Of a DNA stretch of 64,000 nt, positions 32,630 to 44,803 are shown piece by piece. Every line of letters begins with the position of its first letter. Positions within the stretch are counted from its first letter, which is position 1. Source of the DNA: Bimuria novae-zelandiae CBS 107.79 (taxonomy: Eukaryota > Ascomycota > Dothideomycetes > Pleosporales > Didymosphaeriaceae). The position numbers and the translations under genes are program-made. A model generated the notes under the pieces. The model was not told the origin of the DNA and searched no databases. It saw only the letters and a program-made list of their open reading frames with translations. The DNA is taken from NCBI GenBank assembly GCA_010015655.1, contig ML976761.1, positions 1 through 64,000 of the forward strand, read 5' to 3'.

Positions 32630-34731
32630 ACGTGCCCGTGCGCAGTGTGCCCGGATTCACAGTGTGCCCCGCAGAACACCACATGCCCAATCTCAAAATG
32701 AGGCTGTACAGCGCCACACAATAGCTCAATATTGATAGAAATATAGTGTTGTAGTAATTAGATGCTTGCGATCAACTTGTACTATCTATATTTTTGTGGG
32801 AGGTTGACGTTGCGGCCACGTGATGTGACTTTGGCTGGAGTAGTAGATAGCTTATCTCTAGCTTGAACACCAGCGTGAGTAGCGCTAGCGCGTTTTTGAC
32901 GCTTATTACTTAGTAAGACTACTCGTAAGGCTTTACGCTTACGTTATTAAGCTTATTAAATAGATTTTTTTTAGTATTAAGCTTTAATTTTACGCGCGTA
33001 TTTAGCTACTTTCTTAGCTTTCTCTTACTCCTTAATGTCCTTAAGCCTCTACCTTTCTATACGCTTTTTTTTAAGCTTAACTTAACGTTGTAGTTAAGCC
33101 TCCTCGCGCTACTTCTTAGCCCGTGCTTTTTAAAGTTTCTCCTTTATCTTATCTCGCTCTTATACTACTTCTCTAGCTCGAGCTTCACGCAGCTTGCAAG
33201 AAGACTAGTAGATAGTGCTACTATAATACTTCTAGCGCTGTTAAAGGTTAAGGGCTTTACCTTTTTTCTTATATTTCTGCTTATAGTAAAGAGCCTTCTT
33301 AAAGCCCTTATTCTTATGCTTTAATAGCTTAATCTGCATAGAGAGATAGTAAACGCTAGAACGTAGCTTTCTTGCCTTATACTAATAGCTATTAGTGACA
33401 GTAGCTTAAACTAATTAATCTATCTTTTTCTAATTATAATTAGAGAGCCCTAATAATAAGCTTCTCTCAACTTCTGGCGTGCTAGCAAATCTACGGAGGA
33501 TAACGTTGGCGTCTATTAGCTAGATCCTAGTAGCTTTAAAGGCCTTTAATATGAGGCTCTCCGTGAAGAAGGATATCTAGGCACTCTAGAAAAGTAGGAA
33601 GAAGTCTCCTTTCTTAATTAGAATAAGGCCTTAAGCTTTATGTAGATAGTTAGTAAGCTCGTTAGAGTAGGCTTAAGAGAGTAGCTTAAATAGCACTATA
33701 TTAAGCAGCTAGAGCGTTAAATAGGGAGGAAGGACTATAAGGAGGATCCTGTGGTAATTATAGTAGTTAATAAACTCTATCGTGACATAAGATCTATAGC
33801 TATCGAGGATAAGTAATTGCTATCTCCCTAATTACTACTTTATATAGCGATTAAACACCTGCTTAAGCTAAGCTAGGCCTATGTTATCGTTTAACTAGCC
33901 TGTTAAAGATAATAAGACAAAGACCTTATATTCTCTTGTCTTAATATCCTCTACCTAACTTAATTATATAGCTCCTTTTTTAGCTACGTAGATAAGGGCT
34001 AGAGGCAGCGAGCTCCTATTAGCGTAGTAGTAGGCTAGGAGTGTTAGAAACTTGCGTAATCTATTCTAGAGAAATGCTTAAACCTCCTTCTTCTCCTATT
34101 AATGCCTGCTAAATATCCTCTTGCTTTTGCCTATTAAGCTAATTAAGAAGCCCTTCTTATCTATATTGTATATATCTCGAGCCTTAAGGTGATATTTAGT
34201 AATCTTTTAATACAGTAGCTTAAAGTAGAGATAGTATTTTAACTTAGAATTAGCTAGGTAGCGCGTACGATCTATGGCGGTAGTCTACTTTAAAATAAAA
34301 TAGATCTTGTGCTAGTTAATAAAGCGAGTAACCTAGCTCTCGCTAAGCTACTAACGGGCTACTTTTAATAAGAAATTCCTAATTATCTCCCTTGTAGGAG
34401 GTAGGCCTTGCTTATTAAGCTTAGTAATATATCGTATAAGCTCTAACTCCTGTTGTGGGTTAAGAGCTTGCCTGCTAGCATGCCTAGCATCCCTAGGCCC
34501 TGTCACGCCTCTCCATCGCCGCCCTAGAGTTAACTAGTTAACGCTATGCTTTTTAGCAACTTCCTTTAATATAAATTATTTTTCTAAACCTCGCGATTTT
34601 AGATCCTTAATCACCTTATTAATTAGAGCTATAGTCGTAGAGTTATCGCGCGTTGGAGTTGTGGTGTTGAGACGCGCGTTGGTGTTCTGCGGGGCACACT
34701 GTGAATCCGGGCACACTGCGCACGGACACGT
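32630..34731 (-). mobile_element. Transposon A: pogo-like DNA transposon, RIP-mutated, 2.1 kb
   Basis: Terminal inverted repeats of 52 bp with one C/T difference lie at 32630-32681 and 34680-34731. They start acgtg and contain the 10-mer cagtgtgccc twice. A TA target duplication is visible on both sides (32628-32629 and 34732-34733). The interior is very AT-rich with no long frame. This is the first member of the A-B-C array. Confidence 0.9.
32860..34660 (-). pseudogene. Transposase relic of transposon A
   Basis: Read on the minus strand, the right part still gives helix-turn-helix and early transposase text related to transposon B, for example QELELIRYI and KQGLPPTREII. Stops lie where Gln or Trp is expected. 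A weak second catalytic Asp region, ILDSYRSYVTIE, is seen near 33800. Approximate limits. Confidence 0.65.
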
Positions 34732-34735
34732 TATA

Positions 34736-36860
34736 CTGTGCCTCGGCAGTCAGTGCAACACGTCAGTCAATGCAACACCCCACCATGCAACGTACCAACT
34801 TTCACGCGCCGCATCCCCACCAATATGGATCTAATTAAGGCAGCAATTACAGCAATCGAATCGCAAGAGCCAGGAGCATCTTTTTTATATAGAAAAATTG
34901 CAAAAGAATATGGTGTTGCACTTTCTACATTGACGCGCTGGCACTAAGGCGTCACGCAGGCGCGTGCAGATACTGACTCTACACGTTGAAATCTTAGCCT
35001 ATAGCAAGAATTAGAGCTCCTACAATATATTAGAGGCCTTACTAAACGTGGCCTTCCTCCTACACGGCAAATGATACAAAGCTTTGCCTCTACTATAGCC
35101 AAAAAGGAGGTTAGCTTATTATGGGTTGATCGCTTTGTGAGGCGCCACCCTGAATCCTTGATATCACGATGGACGATCGGCATCGACAGCAATCGCCATA
35201 AAGCTGATTCCCTAGGCAAATATGAGGACTACTTTCAGCTTCTACAGCAAAAGATTGGCCAGTATCAGATCGAGACTCAGCATATATACAATATAGACGA
35301 AAAAGGCTGCCTGCTCGGCATCACCTCCCGCTCAAAGAGGATCTTTAATAGACCTCTGTACGAGAGCAAGGCAGTAAGGCAAGCTATTTAGGATGGTAGC
35401 CGTGAATGGATATCGATTATCGCTTGCATATGCGCCGACGGATCTGCCCTAGATCCAGCTCTAATCTATTAGGCCACCTCTATAGATATATAATCAAGTT
35501 GGATAGAGGACCTCAACCCTCAACATTATTAAGTCTTTATCACCGTATCAGAATCTGGCTAGACGAATAATTAGATAGGCCTTACATAGCTTTAACAAGT
35601 GTTTAATTGCCTTATAAAGTTAAAAGCTGGACAATTATATTGACTATTAATCCTCGATGGCCATGGATCTTACGTTACTATGGATTTTATCGACTTTTGC
35701 GATCGTAATAAGATCCTGTTAGCTATCTATCCACCACATTTGACCCATACGCTGCAGCCTCTAGATGTCTGTATGTTTAAGCCTCTATTAACAGCATATT
35801 TAAACGAGCTATTAGCCTTCTTACAAGATAGCCTAGGAATAGCCTCTATTACTAAAAGGGACTTCTTTAGCTTATTCTAGAAGGTCTAGATTAGTACTAT
35901 AAGGCAGCTATTAATACTCCAGGCCTTTAAGGCTACTAGCCTATTACCTCTATATCTAGAAGTTATCCTTAAGCGGTTTAATAACGATTACATACCTAAG
36001 CAAAAATTATAAAAAAGCTTAATTTTAGTACTTAGCGCATTAGATTAGAGGAAAATCAATAGGCTTCTAAAGCTTATATTAATGTAGGGGCTAGTAATGT
36101 GGCTAAAAAGCTAAGTTAAACTATACACTTAATCTCTGCACGAGCACAGCTTGCAGAGCATAAAAATCAGGGCCTACGAAAGGCCCTAACTATCTAAAAA
36201 AAACGCTTAAAGCGAGGCAGGCCTCTACCTTTTAATTAGCCTTATAAGGATTAAGGGAGATCTATTTTCGTATTACCCTATCGCGTTTAGCAGGCACGTA
36301 ATTATCTACACGAAAAAGATACTAAAGCGTAGCAACTATAGCTTTAAAAACGTAAGTAAGTAGAGGCACGTTAGGCTAGCTAATAGCTTAAAATAAGGCT
36401 ACTCTAGGAGAGGCGTATTACTTAAGTAGCTACTAAAGATGCACGCGCAAAGTAGAGGGCTAATAAGGCTATAAAGTAACGCCTTAAGTAACAGGCCCGC
36501 AAGACACAAAGTTAACTTTAAAAATAGATTAAAATATCTAAATTAGTAAATAAGAAGGCTTTAAAGCCTCCTAGTAAGCCTACTAAGAAAAAACAGCCTC
36601 AGCGTGAGGCTATAGATATTAATAAGGCCTTATCTATTATATCCGCCTCACAGTCGCGCAGAGGCCGAATCATTAGAACACCAAGTAGATATTAATAATC
36701 TAAGTAGCTAGCAATTATCTACAGGCCTCAGAGACCCCAAATCTAGAAAATCTCGTGATAATATTAATTATGGGTGGCTCAGCAGCTTCATGTTGCTGGC
36801 CGAGCGATCTTGTTGGGGTGTTGCATTGACTAACGTGTTGCACTGACTGCCGAGGCACAG
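34736..36860 (+). mobile_element. Transposon B: pogo-like DNA transposon, RIP-mutated, 2.1 kb
   Basis: Inverted repeats of about 47 bp with one C/T difference lie at 34736-34782 and 36814-36860. Each contains a doubled motif, agtca(g/a)tgcaacac. TA duplications are at 34734-34735 and 36861-36862. The left TA directly follows the TA of transposon A; the right TA is shared with transposon C. Confidence 0.9.
34825..36755 (+). pseudogene. Transposase relic of transposon B
   Basis: Starts MDLIKAAITAIESQEPGAS with a psq/CENP-B-type helix-turn-helix (FLYRKIAKEYGVALSTLTRWH). The DDE core follows: IYNIDEKG (first Asp), LLILDGHGSYVTMDF (second Asp), and PPHLTHTLQPLDVCMF. The frame is broken by many TAA/TAG codons, mostly at expected Gln or Trp positions; the longest open pieces are 106 and 66 codons. 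Damage increases towards the 3' end. Confidence 0.85.
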
Positions 36861-36862
36861 TA

Positions 36863-38989
36863 CCCTGCCGAGACAGTCAGTGCGCCGCGACACTAACGCG
36901 CCACCCCAACACCAGCACCGTAGCTAGCAACATGAGGCTGTAGAGTTTTACATAAAAGCTTTTATCGCGAAATTTTCTAAAGTTAAGATTTTATAGAGCT
37001 ATAGAAGATTACTAGCTAGTTAAATTATAGATATCTACTTAGTGTTCTAATTATTTAGCCACTGCGCGATGCTAGCGCTAATAGTATAAATATTACTATA
37101 TTAACGCGTATAGATGCCGGCGTAGGCTTCTTCCTCTTTATAATTATATAAGTAGCTTTTAAAGCATTCTGGCTTCCCTTTTTAGTAATTTTAAGACGTT
37201 TTTAAAGTTGTTATTAAGCCTTACGAGCCTATTAATAGAGACGTTACTTAGTAGCTTAATTAGCTTTCTCCTTAGCGCGCGTATTTTTAATTACTACACG
37301 CGTAACACGCTTCTCTTATAGTAAATAAGCTTTAAGCTGCCTATTTACTATCTAGATCTTTCTCTACTTACTTTTCTAGAGTTGTAGTTATTGCTTTTTA
37401 GCCTTTTGTTAGCTGAGAGAATCGCGCGCCCTCTATACGCGGGCAGGTAACTAGAAAACAGATCCTCTATGCTACTTATCTAGCTGCTTAAAAGGTAGAG
37501 TCCTGCCCTTTGTTTAACGCCGTTTCTAGTTTGTGAGGGCTTTTTGTAGCCCCTGATTCTCATGCTCTAGGAGCTACTTCTATATAGAAATTAAGTGTAT
37601 AGTGCGACTTAGCTTCTTGGCCTTATTACCTCCCCCTGTATTAACAATAACCTTTAAAAGCTAATTAATTTTGCGCTAATTAGACGCGCTAAGTACTAAA
37701 GTAGAGCTTTTACGTAATCTTTATTTTAAAGACTTATCTTTATTAAATTAACTAAGGATTAGTGTAGGATCTAGCGGCGAGATACCTGTATACTTAAAAG
37801 CTTTAGTAATTAATTATAGCGTAACTAACGTTGTCTAGGCCCTTTAAAATAGTGTAAAGAAGTCTTTTTTAGCGATTATTAATAGCCTCTAACTCTTATA
37901 TAGGTATGCGGAGAGCTCGTCGGAGTAGGCGGTAGAAAGAGACTTAAACACATAGACGTCTAGAGGCTACAGCGTATAAGTGGCGTGAGGGGGAAATATT
38001 ATAAGGAGGATCTTTTTCTAATTATAGTAGTCAATAAAATCCATAGTAACGTGAGATCCATGCCTATTAAGGACTAAGAGTCGCCACTACTATTAAGCCT
38101 TCTCCTTAGTATAGCGATTAAACACCTATTTTAGCCATTAAAGCCCTATCTCGTTGTTTAACTATCTAGAGGTTGATGAGGTGATAAAGACTCTATAAGA
38201 ATTAACGTTAATTTCCTCAACCCAGCTTAATTGTAGAGTCTCAGCGTCAGATTAATAGATTAGTAATAGATTAACAGTAGATCCATCAGCGCATATACAT
38301 GCGATAAGCGAGATCCACTCACGACTACCATCCTGGATAGATTGCCTCACTTGGCGACTCTCATATATAGGCCTGTCGAAGATCCTTTTTGACCTGCCGG
38401 TGATGCCGAGTAGGAAGCCTTTTTTGTCCATATTGTAGGTATGCTAAGGCTCTATGCTATACTTTATAATTTTCTTATATAAAAGCTTAAAGTAGAGCCT
38501 ATATCTTGCGCCTAAATTAGCGTTATAGCAATTATTATCTAGCCTAGTCGTCTATTACGAGATTAGGGAGTCGGGGTAGCGCCTAATAAAGTAATTAACC
38601 TATTATATAAAGACATCCTTTTTAGTAATAATTAATATAAAGTTTTAGATTATCTAACGCGTAGGGGGTAGACCTTTCTAAGTAAGACACTATATATACT
38701 ATAGAAGCTTAGATTCTTGTTATTAGTTAAGATTTTGGCAAGTCTATAGTAGCTATGTACGCGCCTACATAGCGCGTCTATGCCAGCGCGTTAATATTAA
38801 CCACACAACACTAAATTCTTCTGCAATTTTTCTATATAAGAAAGTTTCTCCAGGTTTTCGTGAGTTAATAGCGATGATTGCAGCCTCAATCGGATCCATA
38901 TTAGTGGAGATGCGGCGCGTCAAAGTTGAGGTGCTACATCTGTTGGGGTGGCGCGTTAGTGTCGCGGCGCACTGACTGTCTCGGCAGGG
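36863..38989 (-). mobile_element. Transposon C: pogo-like DNA transposon, RIP-mutated, 2.1 kb
   Basis: Perfect 49-bp inverted repeats lie at 36863-36911 and 38941-38989, beginning ccctgccgagacag. TA duplications are at 36861-36862 (shared with transposon B) and 38990-38991. The inverted-repeat sequence differs from A and B except for a short shared block (acagtcagtgc). Confidence 0.9.
36950..38899 (-). pseudogene. Transposase relic of transposon C
   Basis: On the minus strand the start MDPIEAAIIAINSRKPGETF at 38899 is clearly homologous to the start of the transposon B transposase (MDLIKAAITAIESQEPGAS), as is FLYRKIAEEF. The rest is heavily RIP-mutated, and orientation is opposite to B. Approximate left limit. 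Confidence 0.75.
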
Positions 38990-38991
38990 TA

Positions 38992-39373
38992 GGTAAGCCA
39001 AGATACCTCGTGCGAATATCGATCTAAGCTCACATGTTTATGAGATTTCATTACTGCTAAACCATTCCTACCATTCTTCGCTAGACTGTGGGGACGCAGT
39101 AGTTTTTGCGGGTGAGGGACGTCAGTTGTCCGCGGGTGGGTGAGGGCAGGGGCCGGAACGGTCTACAGAATTTGTTGCGTCTCGGCCTCTAACCTAATTT
39201 GGAGCGCTAACGCCTCCAGCGAAGGCGACATGTAGGGCGCGAATTCCGCCCCAAAAATTATAAATCTCCATTTCTCAACACTGCACGCTTCGTGCAGCCT
39301 CAATCTTTCTCCTCTTCCTTTCCTGATATTGCTGTATCTGTCTGGTGTGGGCGGCCACGCGACGAATTTGATC
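38992..39373. promoter_or_regulatory. Upstream region of the DHA1 transporter
   Basis: About 380 bp of normal composition between transposon C and the transporter ATG; it must contain the transporter promoter. The drop from AT-rich to normal composition at the transposon end is abrupt. Confidence 0.45.
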
Positions 39374-40939
39374 ATGACCGCCACGGAGGAGCAGCCATTG
39401 CTCGCCTCTGTTTCCGGTAGCCGTGAAGACGGTGTTAAACATACGGGAATCATCCTTGACTTCGATAAAGGAGATGTCGAGAATCCTCGGGAATGGCCTG
39501 TGACCTACAAATGGGCTATGGTGTCGCTACTTGCTTTGACTGCTTTCACAGTGTAAATTGTTTCCCTTCACATCGTAGTTCTGATTGCTTATAAATCATG
39601 CAGGACGTTCACATGCATCTCCGTCGTACCTGTTGCTGGCCAAATTGTAGACGAGCTATCAGATCACACAGCGAGTCCATCGACTAGTGCTCTCCTCGTG
39701 ACCATTTGGGAATTGGGCGAAGCTGCAGGCCCGTTGCTCATCGCTCCGCTGTCGGAGGTTTACGGCCGGTACCCAGTGATGAACGCTTGCAACGTCTTGT
39801 TCATTTTGGCATCTATTTTGGCTGCACGTAGTGAGAGTACTGCACTCTTCATTGGCGCGCGAGCTCTGACTGGAGCTGCTGTCGCATCGAATGTGCTCAA
39901 CCCCGCAATTATTGGAGACATCTTCGAATCCGAGCAACGTGGCTCCACCCTCAGTCTCGTCACACTTGCTCCGCTCATCGGTGGTGCTATTGGTCCTGCT
40001 ATCGGCGGCGCAATCGCGCAGACCCTCGGCTGGCGGCGCGTTTTGCTCATTGCGGCTGCACTTGCGGTTGCGTGCGAATTGACATTTTTTACGTGCTTCC
40101 GGGAGACCTACAAGATGGTCATCTTGAAGCGCAGAATCGCCCATATGCAAGAAGATGCTGGTCAAGATCCAATTGAGCACACTGGGGACGTTGCTGGTAA
40201 TAAGTTGTGGAATGCGATAATACGTCCGTTCACCGTTCTCTTCGGATCTGGTGTGCTTCTCGCGCTGTCGCTGTTCGGATCAGTCATGTTCAGCTATTTC
40301 TATGTCATTAGCACCACTCTTCCCGGCATTCTTCTTGAAGAGTATGGATTCACGCCAGCGCAGACTGGCACGTCGTTCATCTGCTTCAGTAAGGAATGCT
40401 GCATATTTGCAACTGGCACTTTGACTGACACTCTTCCAGGCGTAGGCTCGTTCATCAGCATTCTAATCTGTAACTTCAGCCTCGATCGCATCTACATCCG
40501 TCTTTGTGACAAAGATCCATCGAATAAGGGCCACCCGGAATACCGTCTTCCACTTACCATCGTGGGTGGCATCGCTTTACCGCTATCTGTCCTTGCATAC
40601 GGCTGGATTGCCCACTTCCGCCTACCTGTGGCGCTTCTCCTGATTTCCGTTGGCCTCATGGGTTTCAACCTCCTCATGTCCATGGTACCGTTATCGGCAT
40701 ACGTTGTCGATGCATGCGGGCCATACTCTGCTTCCGCTTTGACTGGAGTTATTGTATCAAGATGTCTGATGGGAACCTTCTTGCCCTTGACTGCTGGACC
40801 TTTGGCAGAGAAATTCGGATATGGATGGGCTTTCACGCTTTTGAGCCTGTTGAGCTTGGGCTTGGCGCCAATTCCGTTCTTCGTCTTTCGGTATGGAGAG
40901 AAGTGGCGGCAGGCGTCTAAGTTCACGAGAGGTCCGTGA
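39374..40939 (+). CDS. MFS transporter, DHA1 (multidrug/polyamine-like) family, 487 aa, two introns
   Basis: Twelve-segment proton-coupled exporter family. Exons: 39374-39552, 39604-40388 and 40440-40939; both introns are 51 nt (GT-AG), total 488 codons. Landmarks are the N-terminal NPREWP that opens fungal DHA1 proteins, the loop motif APLSEVYGRYPV (motif A), GARALTGAAVASNVLNPAIIGDIF, and in TM11 VPLSAYVVDACGPYSASALTG. The second intron contains no stop and is a multiple of three, so an unspliced model would wrongly add 17 residues (KECCIFATGT...). It lies next to transposon C and first in a four-gene island ending with the lyase homologue. Substrate unknown; export of a small molecule is the family expectation. 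Confidence 0.9.
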
Positions 40940-41780
40940 TCGTGACGTGAATATAGCCGGTGCTCAGTCTCCGAATTGATGGCCCTGAATGATAGGGTTC
41001 TGTCCTCAGGGTAAATGCGACCCACGATTCCGTAAAGTTCAAGACAGTCCAAAGTAGCCACTAACGACTGTGACGAACAGAAACAAATCTAAGTACTGTT
41101 TTCAACTTCAGGTCACGCGCGGCTAGAGGAGAAGATTACACTTATGGGCCCCCTTTTGTTTTCATCTCTTCATCATTTGAATTCGAGTCAAGATGGAAAT
41201 GTGTCAGATCCTTTACAATCGAAGCATTTATTTGCTGAAGGGAGATTGTTAAGCATCTCCAACCTTGGCATGTTACCAGACCGGTGAACCGAATGTTTTG
41301 GCCGAGTGCGGTGCATATCTTTTGATTCGACCGGAACCTGACCGTAAATGGCAAGTACAATATTTCGAGGGTCGTGGCTAGCCTATTATTTCCCGCTGTT
41401 ACCGACGATGAAGCCGAATACGAGCAGCAATAATTCGTATCACTCAGCTGAATGCTCTTGTGTGCCGCAACTATTCCTGGAAAACACACGGGAAAGAATT
41501 TGCGTTACAGCATTATTAATCTAGGATTTTGATAAATATTGCGCACCTGGATAATCTTCGAGATGCTTTCATGAAGAACAAATGGCGGTGGTCACTCGAT
41601 TTTATAATGGTGTCTGGAACTTCAGCCGCGTGAGCTTAAGCTTCCTTGGCCGAAGCCCCAACCAATATCAGAATGCTAGACCTGCGTGATCCGTATTCAG
41701 CCCAAACCTTGAAGCACATAACCTGCAGCCATCCGCCAAACTCCACGCAAACGACTCATTCGCCCCAAAACGCACTCATA
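40940..41780. other. Intergenic region
   Basis: Between the DHA1 gene and the serine-rich membrane protein; probably contains the latter's promoter. No gene or repeat supported. Confidence 0.45.
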
Positions 41781-42858
41781 ATGTCTAAATATTTTTCTTT
41801 CGCACTATGGGGACCCTGCGCAGTAGCAGCAGTGTTGACGGCCCCTACAGCAACGATTACAGCGCCTGCTTCATTGCACAAAAGAGCAGTGACGACGGTG
41901 GGATACTATCTCGACGGGAGTAGAGATGGAACAACTCTGTGTAAGTGCAGCATTAGATCTACCCCGGATGGGAAGCTGACGAGTACTAGGGGGCACCGTT
42001 ACCTATGAAACAGAAGGAGCCATGGTGGGAACTTCGGGTAGTCTATTTGCGCTGTGTGCATCCAATAGTTGTGACTTTGGATCCTGTTCTGGCGATACAT
42101 ATGTCATGAGGACCACGGCGGTTGCTTGGTATGAAATTCGTGACATTCTGACGTTCAACGCGGTACTAATCAAATCGGACAGTGGGTCAGCCAGCAGCTT
42201 GACATGCAGCTCCAATCTTCTCTACTCGGATGTGTTCGACACAACTCCGTTGACCAACTTCTTTTGCGATACCGCAACGGTGACGGGTTATGTTCTGTAT
42301 GAGAAGACGCCAGGGCCGACTGATGGTAAGCCAAAGGAGAGGTCTTGAATTTAAAACGCTAACAAGAAGTCAGGGCCGATACCTACACTGTCAAGCAGCA
42401 CCTCCAGTGCGAGCTCACCCTCAAGATCCACTAGCAGAAGATCATCCCCACCTAGCTCGGTAGCACCGTCCACCTCGACTTCTATATCTACAGGACTGGT
42501 TCCAGTTGCCACCACAGGAGCACCTGAACCTAAGAAATCCACCCCAATCGGTGCAATCGTAGGCGGTGCCATCGGAGGCTTTGCAGTCATTGGTGCTCTG
42601 GTCGTTGCCGCAGTTATCCTTATTCGACGCGGTCGCGCCACGCCTCCAAGCCAAACAACCTATGCAATGCCGCCCCAGCAGGAGTCTAAACCGTATGTGG
42701 GTATTGCTGTGGCACCTCCACCGGAGAAGACGCCTGCGGCTACGACAAATCCTTACGCGGTGGAGGTCGATAGTGCTCCGGCACCATCACAGAGCCCAGT
42801 ACCGCAATATACGCCTAACAACGGCGCTATTAATGAGCTACCATCCCATAGGATGTGA
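41781..42858 (+). CDS. Secreted/single-pass surface protein with Ser-rich stalk, 326 aa, two introns
   Basis: Exons: 41781-41941, 41991-42325 and 42374-42858; introns of 49 and 48 nt, total 327 codons. The protein has a hydrophobic N-terminal signal region (MSKYFSFALWGPCAVAAVLT), then a Cys-containing extracellular domain with six or more Cys (FALCASNSCDFGSC...). A stalk extremely rich in Ser, Thr and Pro follows, then one transmembrane helix (AIVGGAIGGFAVIGALVVAAVILI). The cytosolic tail is Pro-rich. The layout is like Mid2/WSC-type wall-stress sensors and other fungal surface glycoproteins, but the extracellular domain is not WSC by sight. Role unknown; sensing or adhesion is a guess. Confidence 0.8.
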
Positions 42859-43313
42859 AGCACGGACGGTGATGAGTGGGAAACGATGTCGAGTCTAGTC
42901 AGGAAGGATTGAAAGTTCCAGTGAATTTGGCTATTTTGCTTTGATTATTATGACTAGGAGCAAGGAATCGATCAGTCCATCATTCCATACATGTGTATGC
43001 ACCCTTATTTTAAAAGTATTATAGTAAACTGAAGTTGGACACGTGCTGCAGGTACTGTGCACCGTAAGATATGTTACAGATGTGGCAATCTTCTTCTTTT
43101 CGTATTGGGCATGACATGTGTCAGGGATGGTGCATGGTCTTGACAGTGGTAAGACTACGAGCATGATAACGCGCTTCCATTCCATAGACATTTGAAAGGC
43201 ACAGTTCCTCGACGACCAGCTCGTAGAGAAAATTTCCCAAGAATGACAATAACAGGCAGTTGATGCGATGTTTAAGGCATGACGGCAGCAAAATTTTCCA
43301 AAACACTTGCACC
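42859..43313. other. Intergenic region between two convergent genes
   Basis: Holds the two 3' flanks. Nothing else seen. Confidence 0.45.
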
Positions 43314-44474
43314 CTAGCAGCTCAGAAACTCGCCAAGATTCATTCCTGACTCTGAGTCTGAAGAGCCGCCATGTCCGAAAAAGCTCGATTTATTAGCGTC
43401 GAACTGTCTTTCCTGCCATAGGACAAATGCAGGTGCGGCAACAAATATACCTGCAAACGCACCCATAAGAACATCGGCGAGAAGGTTCAATCCAGGTCGA
43501 GCTCCGTCAATCGGTGGCAGGACTTTCCAGCTGACGCAAGCCCAAATGCAGGAGAAAATTGGATACACGAGGAGTAAGGGTATCGGAGGATTCGAAAAGT
43601 TCATAATTCCACGGATCAAGAGGGCAAGAGCTTCGTAACCAAGAAGTAGGCATGTAGTCGAAGTCCAGACGTTGAACACCACGAAGGCCCATGGCCCCCA
43701 CTTTCTTCCTAGTGCGGCACCGTATCGTTGCTTGTAGTCGAATGTAAGACCCAAAGCTGATACTCCGATTGCCAGGGCGCGAACGAAAAGTAAAATACTG
43801 TCCCTATCAGATGTGATGTGCACAGCCAGGAAGATGCTCTGCGAGAGAGGCGTGTACACAGCGCTCCACACCCAGCCGAGCCAGCCAAAAGCCGACACAG
43901 TGCGCTCCAGCTCTTTGAAGACGGCGCGAAAGTACCGGTCGGTTCTGTTTTTCTTGAATTGTGCTACAACCACGGGATGATAGTGGGTCTCAAGGTTCTG
44001 CTGCGCGTGGTTCATAGCCTGCATAAGCCGTGCCTCCTCGTCTACGACTTCTGACGGGGCACTGCCTGCTCCAGCATTTGATCCCCCATACATGTGTAGT
44101 CCGATGCTTTGAAACTGTTGAGCGCCCGCAGAGTCGAAGTCTGTTCCGATCTTGATGATAAGGTAAAATTCATAGAGACCGGCAGCGACGATGCGTGCGA
44201 CGGAGAACCAGGATATCCACCCGGTGAAGAAGGCAATCCAGAGACCGGAGAATAATCCGTTGAGCATGGAACCAATGAATGCGCTCAACATGCTACTGAA
44301 GGCAGCGGCAGATGGCGAAAGCGCACACCCGTGCGACAACATGATGCCACGGCTAGAAGATTTTCGAACTCGTTGAGGTGTGGATAGGACTGTGCGAAAC
44401 GGGGCCATGAGCTTTTCAAGTTTTGAGCTCACACAGTGACTCATGCTAGGTTGGGGCAGTGTTCTCGCCGCCAC
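43314..44474 (-). CDS. Hypothetical multi-pass membrane protein, 386 aa
   Basis: Single exon. About seven hydrophobic segments can be seen: two around residues 58-108, one near 195-222, and four between 228 and 360. A cytosolic or lumenal loop (about 110-190) contains Gly/Ala-rich and Gln/His-rich sequence. I do not recognise the family; it is not a transporter of the MFS or ABC type by motif. Its neighbours are the surface protein (convergent) and the lyase homologue (same strand, 326 bp upstream). Membrane location unknown. Confidence 0.75.
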   Translation of the reverse strand: MAARTLPQPSMSHCVSSKLEKLMAPFRTVLSTPQRVRKSSSRGIMLSHGCALSPSAAAFSSMLSAFIGSMLNGLFSGLWIAFFTGWISWFSVARIVAAGLYEFYLIIKIGTDFDSAGAQQFQSIGLHMYGGSNAGAGSAPSEVVDEEARLMQAMNHAQQNLETHYHPVVVAQFKKNRTDRYFRAVFKELERTVSAFGWLGWVWSAVYTPLSQSIFLAVHITSDRDSILLFVRALAIGVSALGLTFDYKQRYGAALGRKWGPWAFVVFNVWTSTTCLLLGYEALALLIRGIMNFSNPPIPLLLVYPIFSCIWACVSWKVLPPIDGARPGLNLLADVLMGAFAGIFVAAPAFVLWQERQFDANKSSFFGHGGSSDSESGMNLGEFLSC

Positions 44475-44492
44475 AAGCCTCTTTCAAGATGA

Positions 44493-44639
44493 CAAGGCAA
44501 CGGGATGCCTACACAAAGATTGAGGCATAGGGGGCCGAAACAAAACCAAGCACCAAGCGTGGCCCCATTCGGTTTGACCAGATCTGACACAGCCACGGCT
44601 CGTCCTTTACGTTCAGATCGTCTTTCCGCCCCATAATTA
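44493..44639. repeat. Imperfect tandem duplication, copy 1
   Basis: About 147 bp starting caaggcaac and ending cccataatta. It matches 44660-44803 in the same orientation, with shared blocks such as caaaacc, tttgac, ctgacacagcc, cggctcg and cattcagatcg. The copies are clearly diverged. Confidence 0.8.
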
Positions 44640-44659
44640 TTGCGATGGCCCTAAGAACT

Positions 44660-44803
44660 CAAGGCAACAAATTGCCTACAAAAAATTGAGGGAGAGGGGG
44701 GCAAAAACAAAACCGCCCTCAGTGTGGCCCATCCGGTGTGAATAGGTTTGACACAGCCGCGGCTCGCCCTTTACATTCAGATCGCCTTCGAGCCCAATAA
44801 TTA
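44660..44803. repeat. Imperfect tandem duplication, copy 2 (ends in the lyase stop codon)
   Basis: About 144 bp. The last three bases are the complement of the TAA stop of the ammonia-lyase homologue, so the duplicated unit is its 3' flank plus the stop. Confidence 0.8.
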
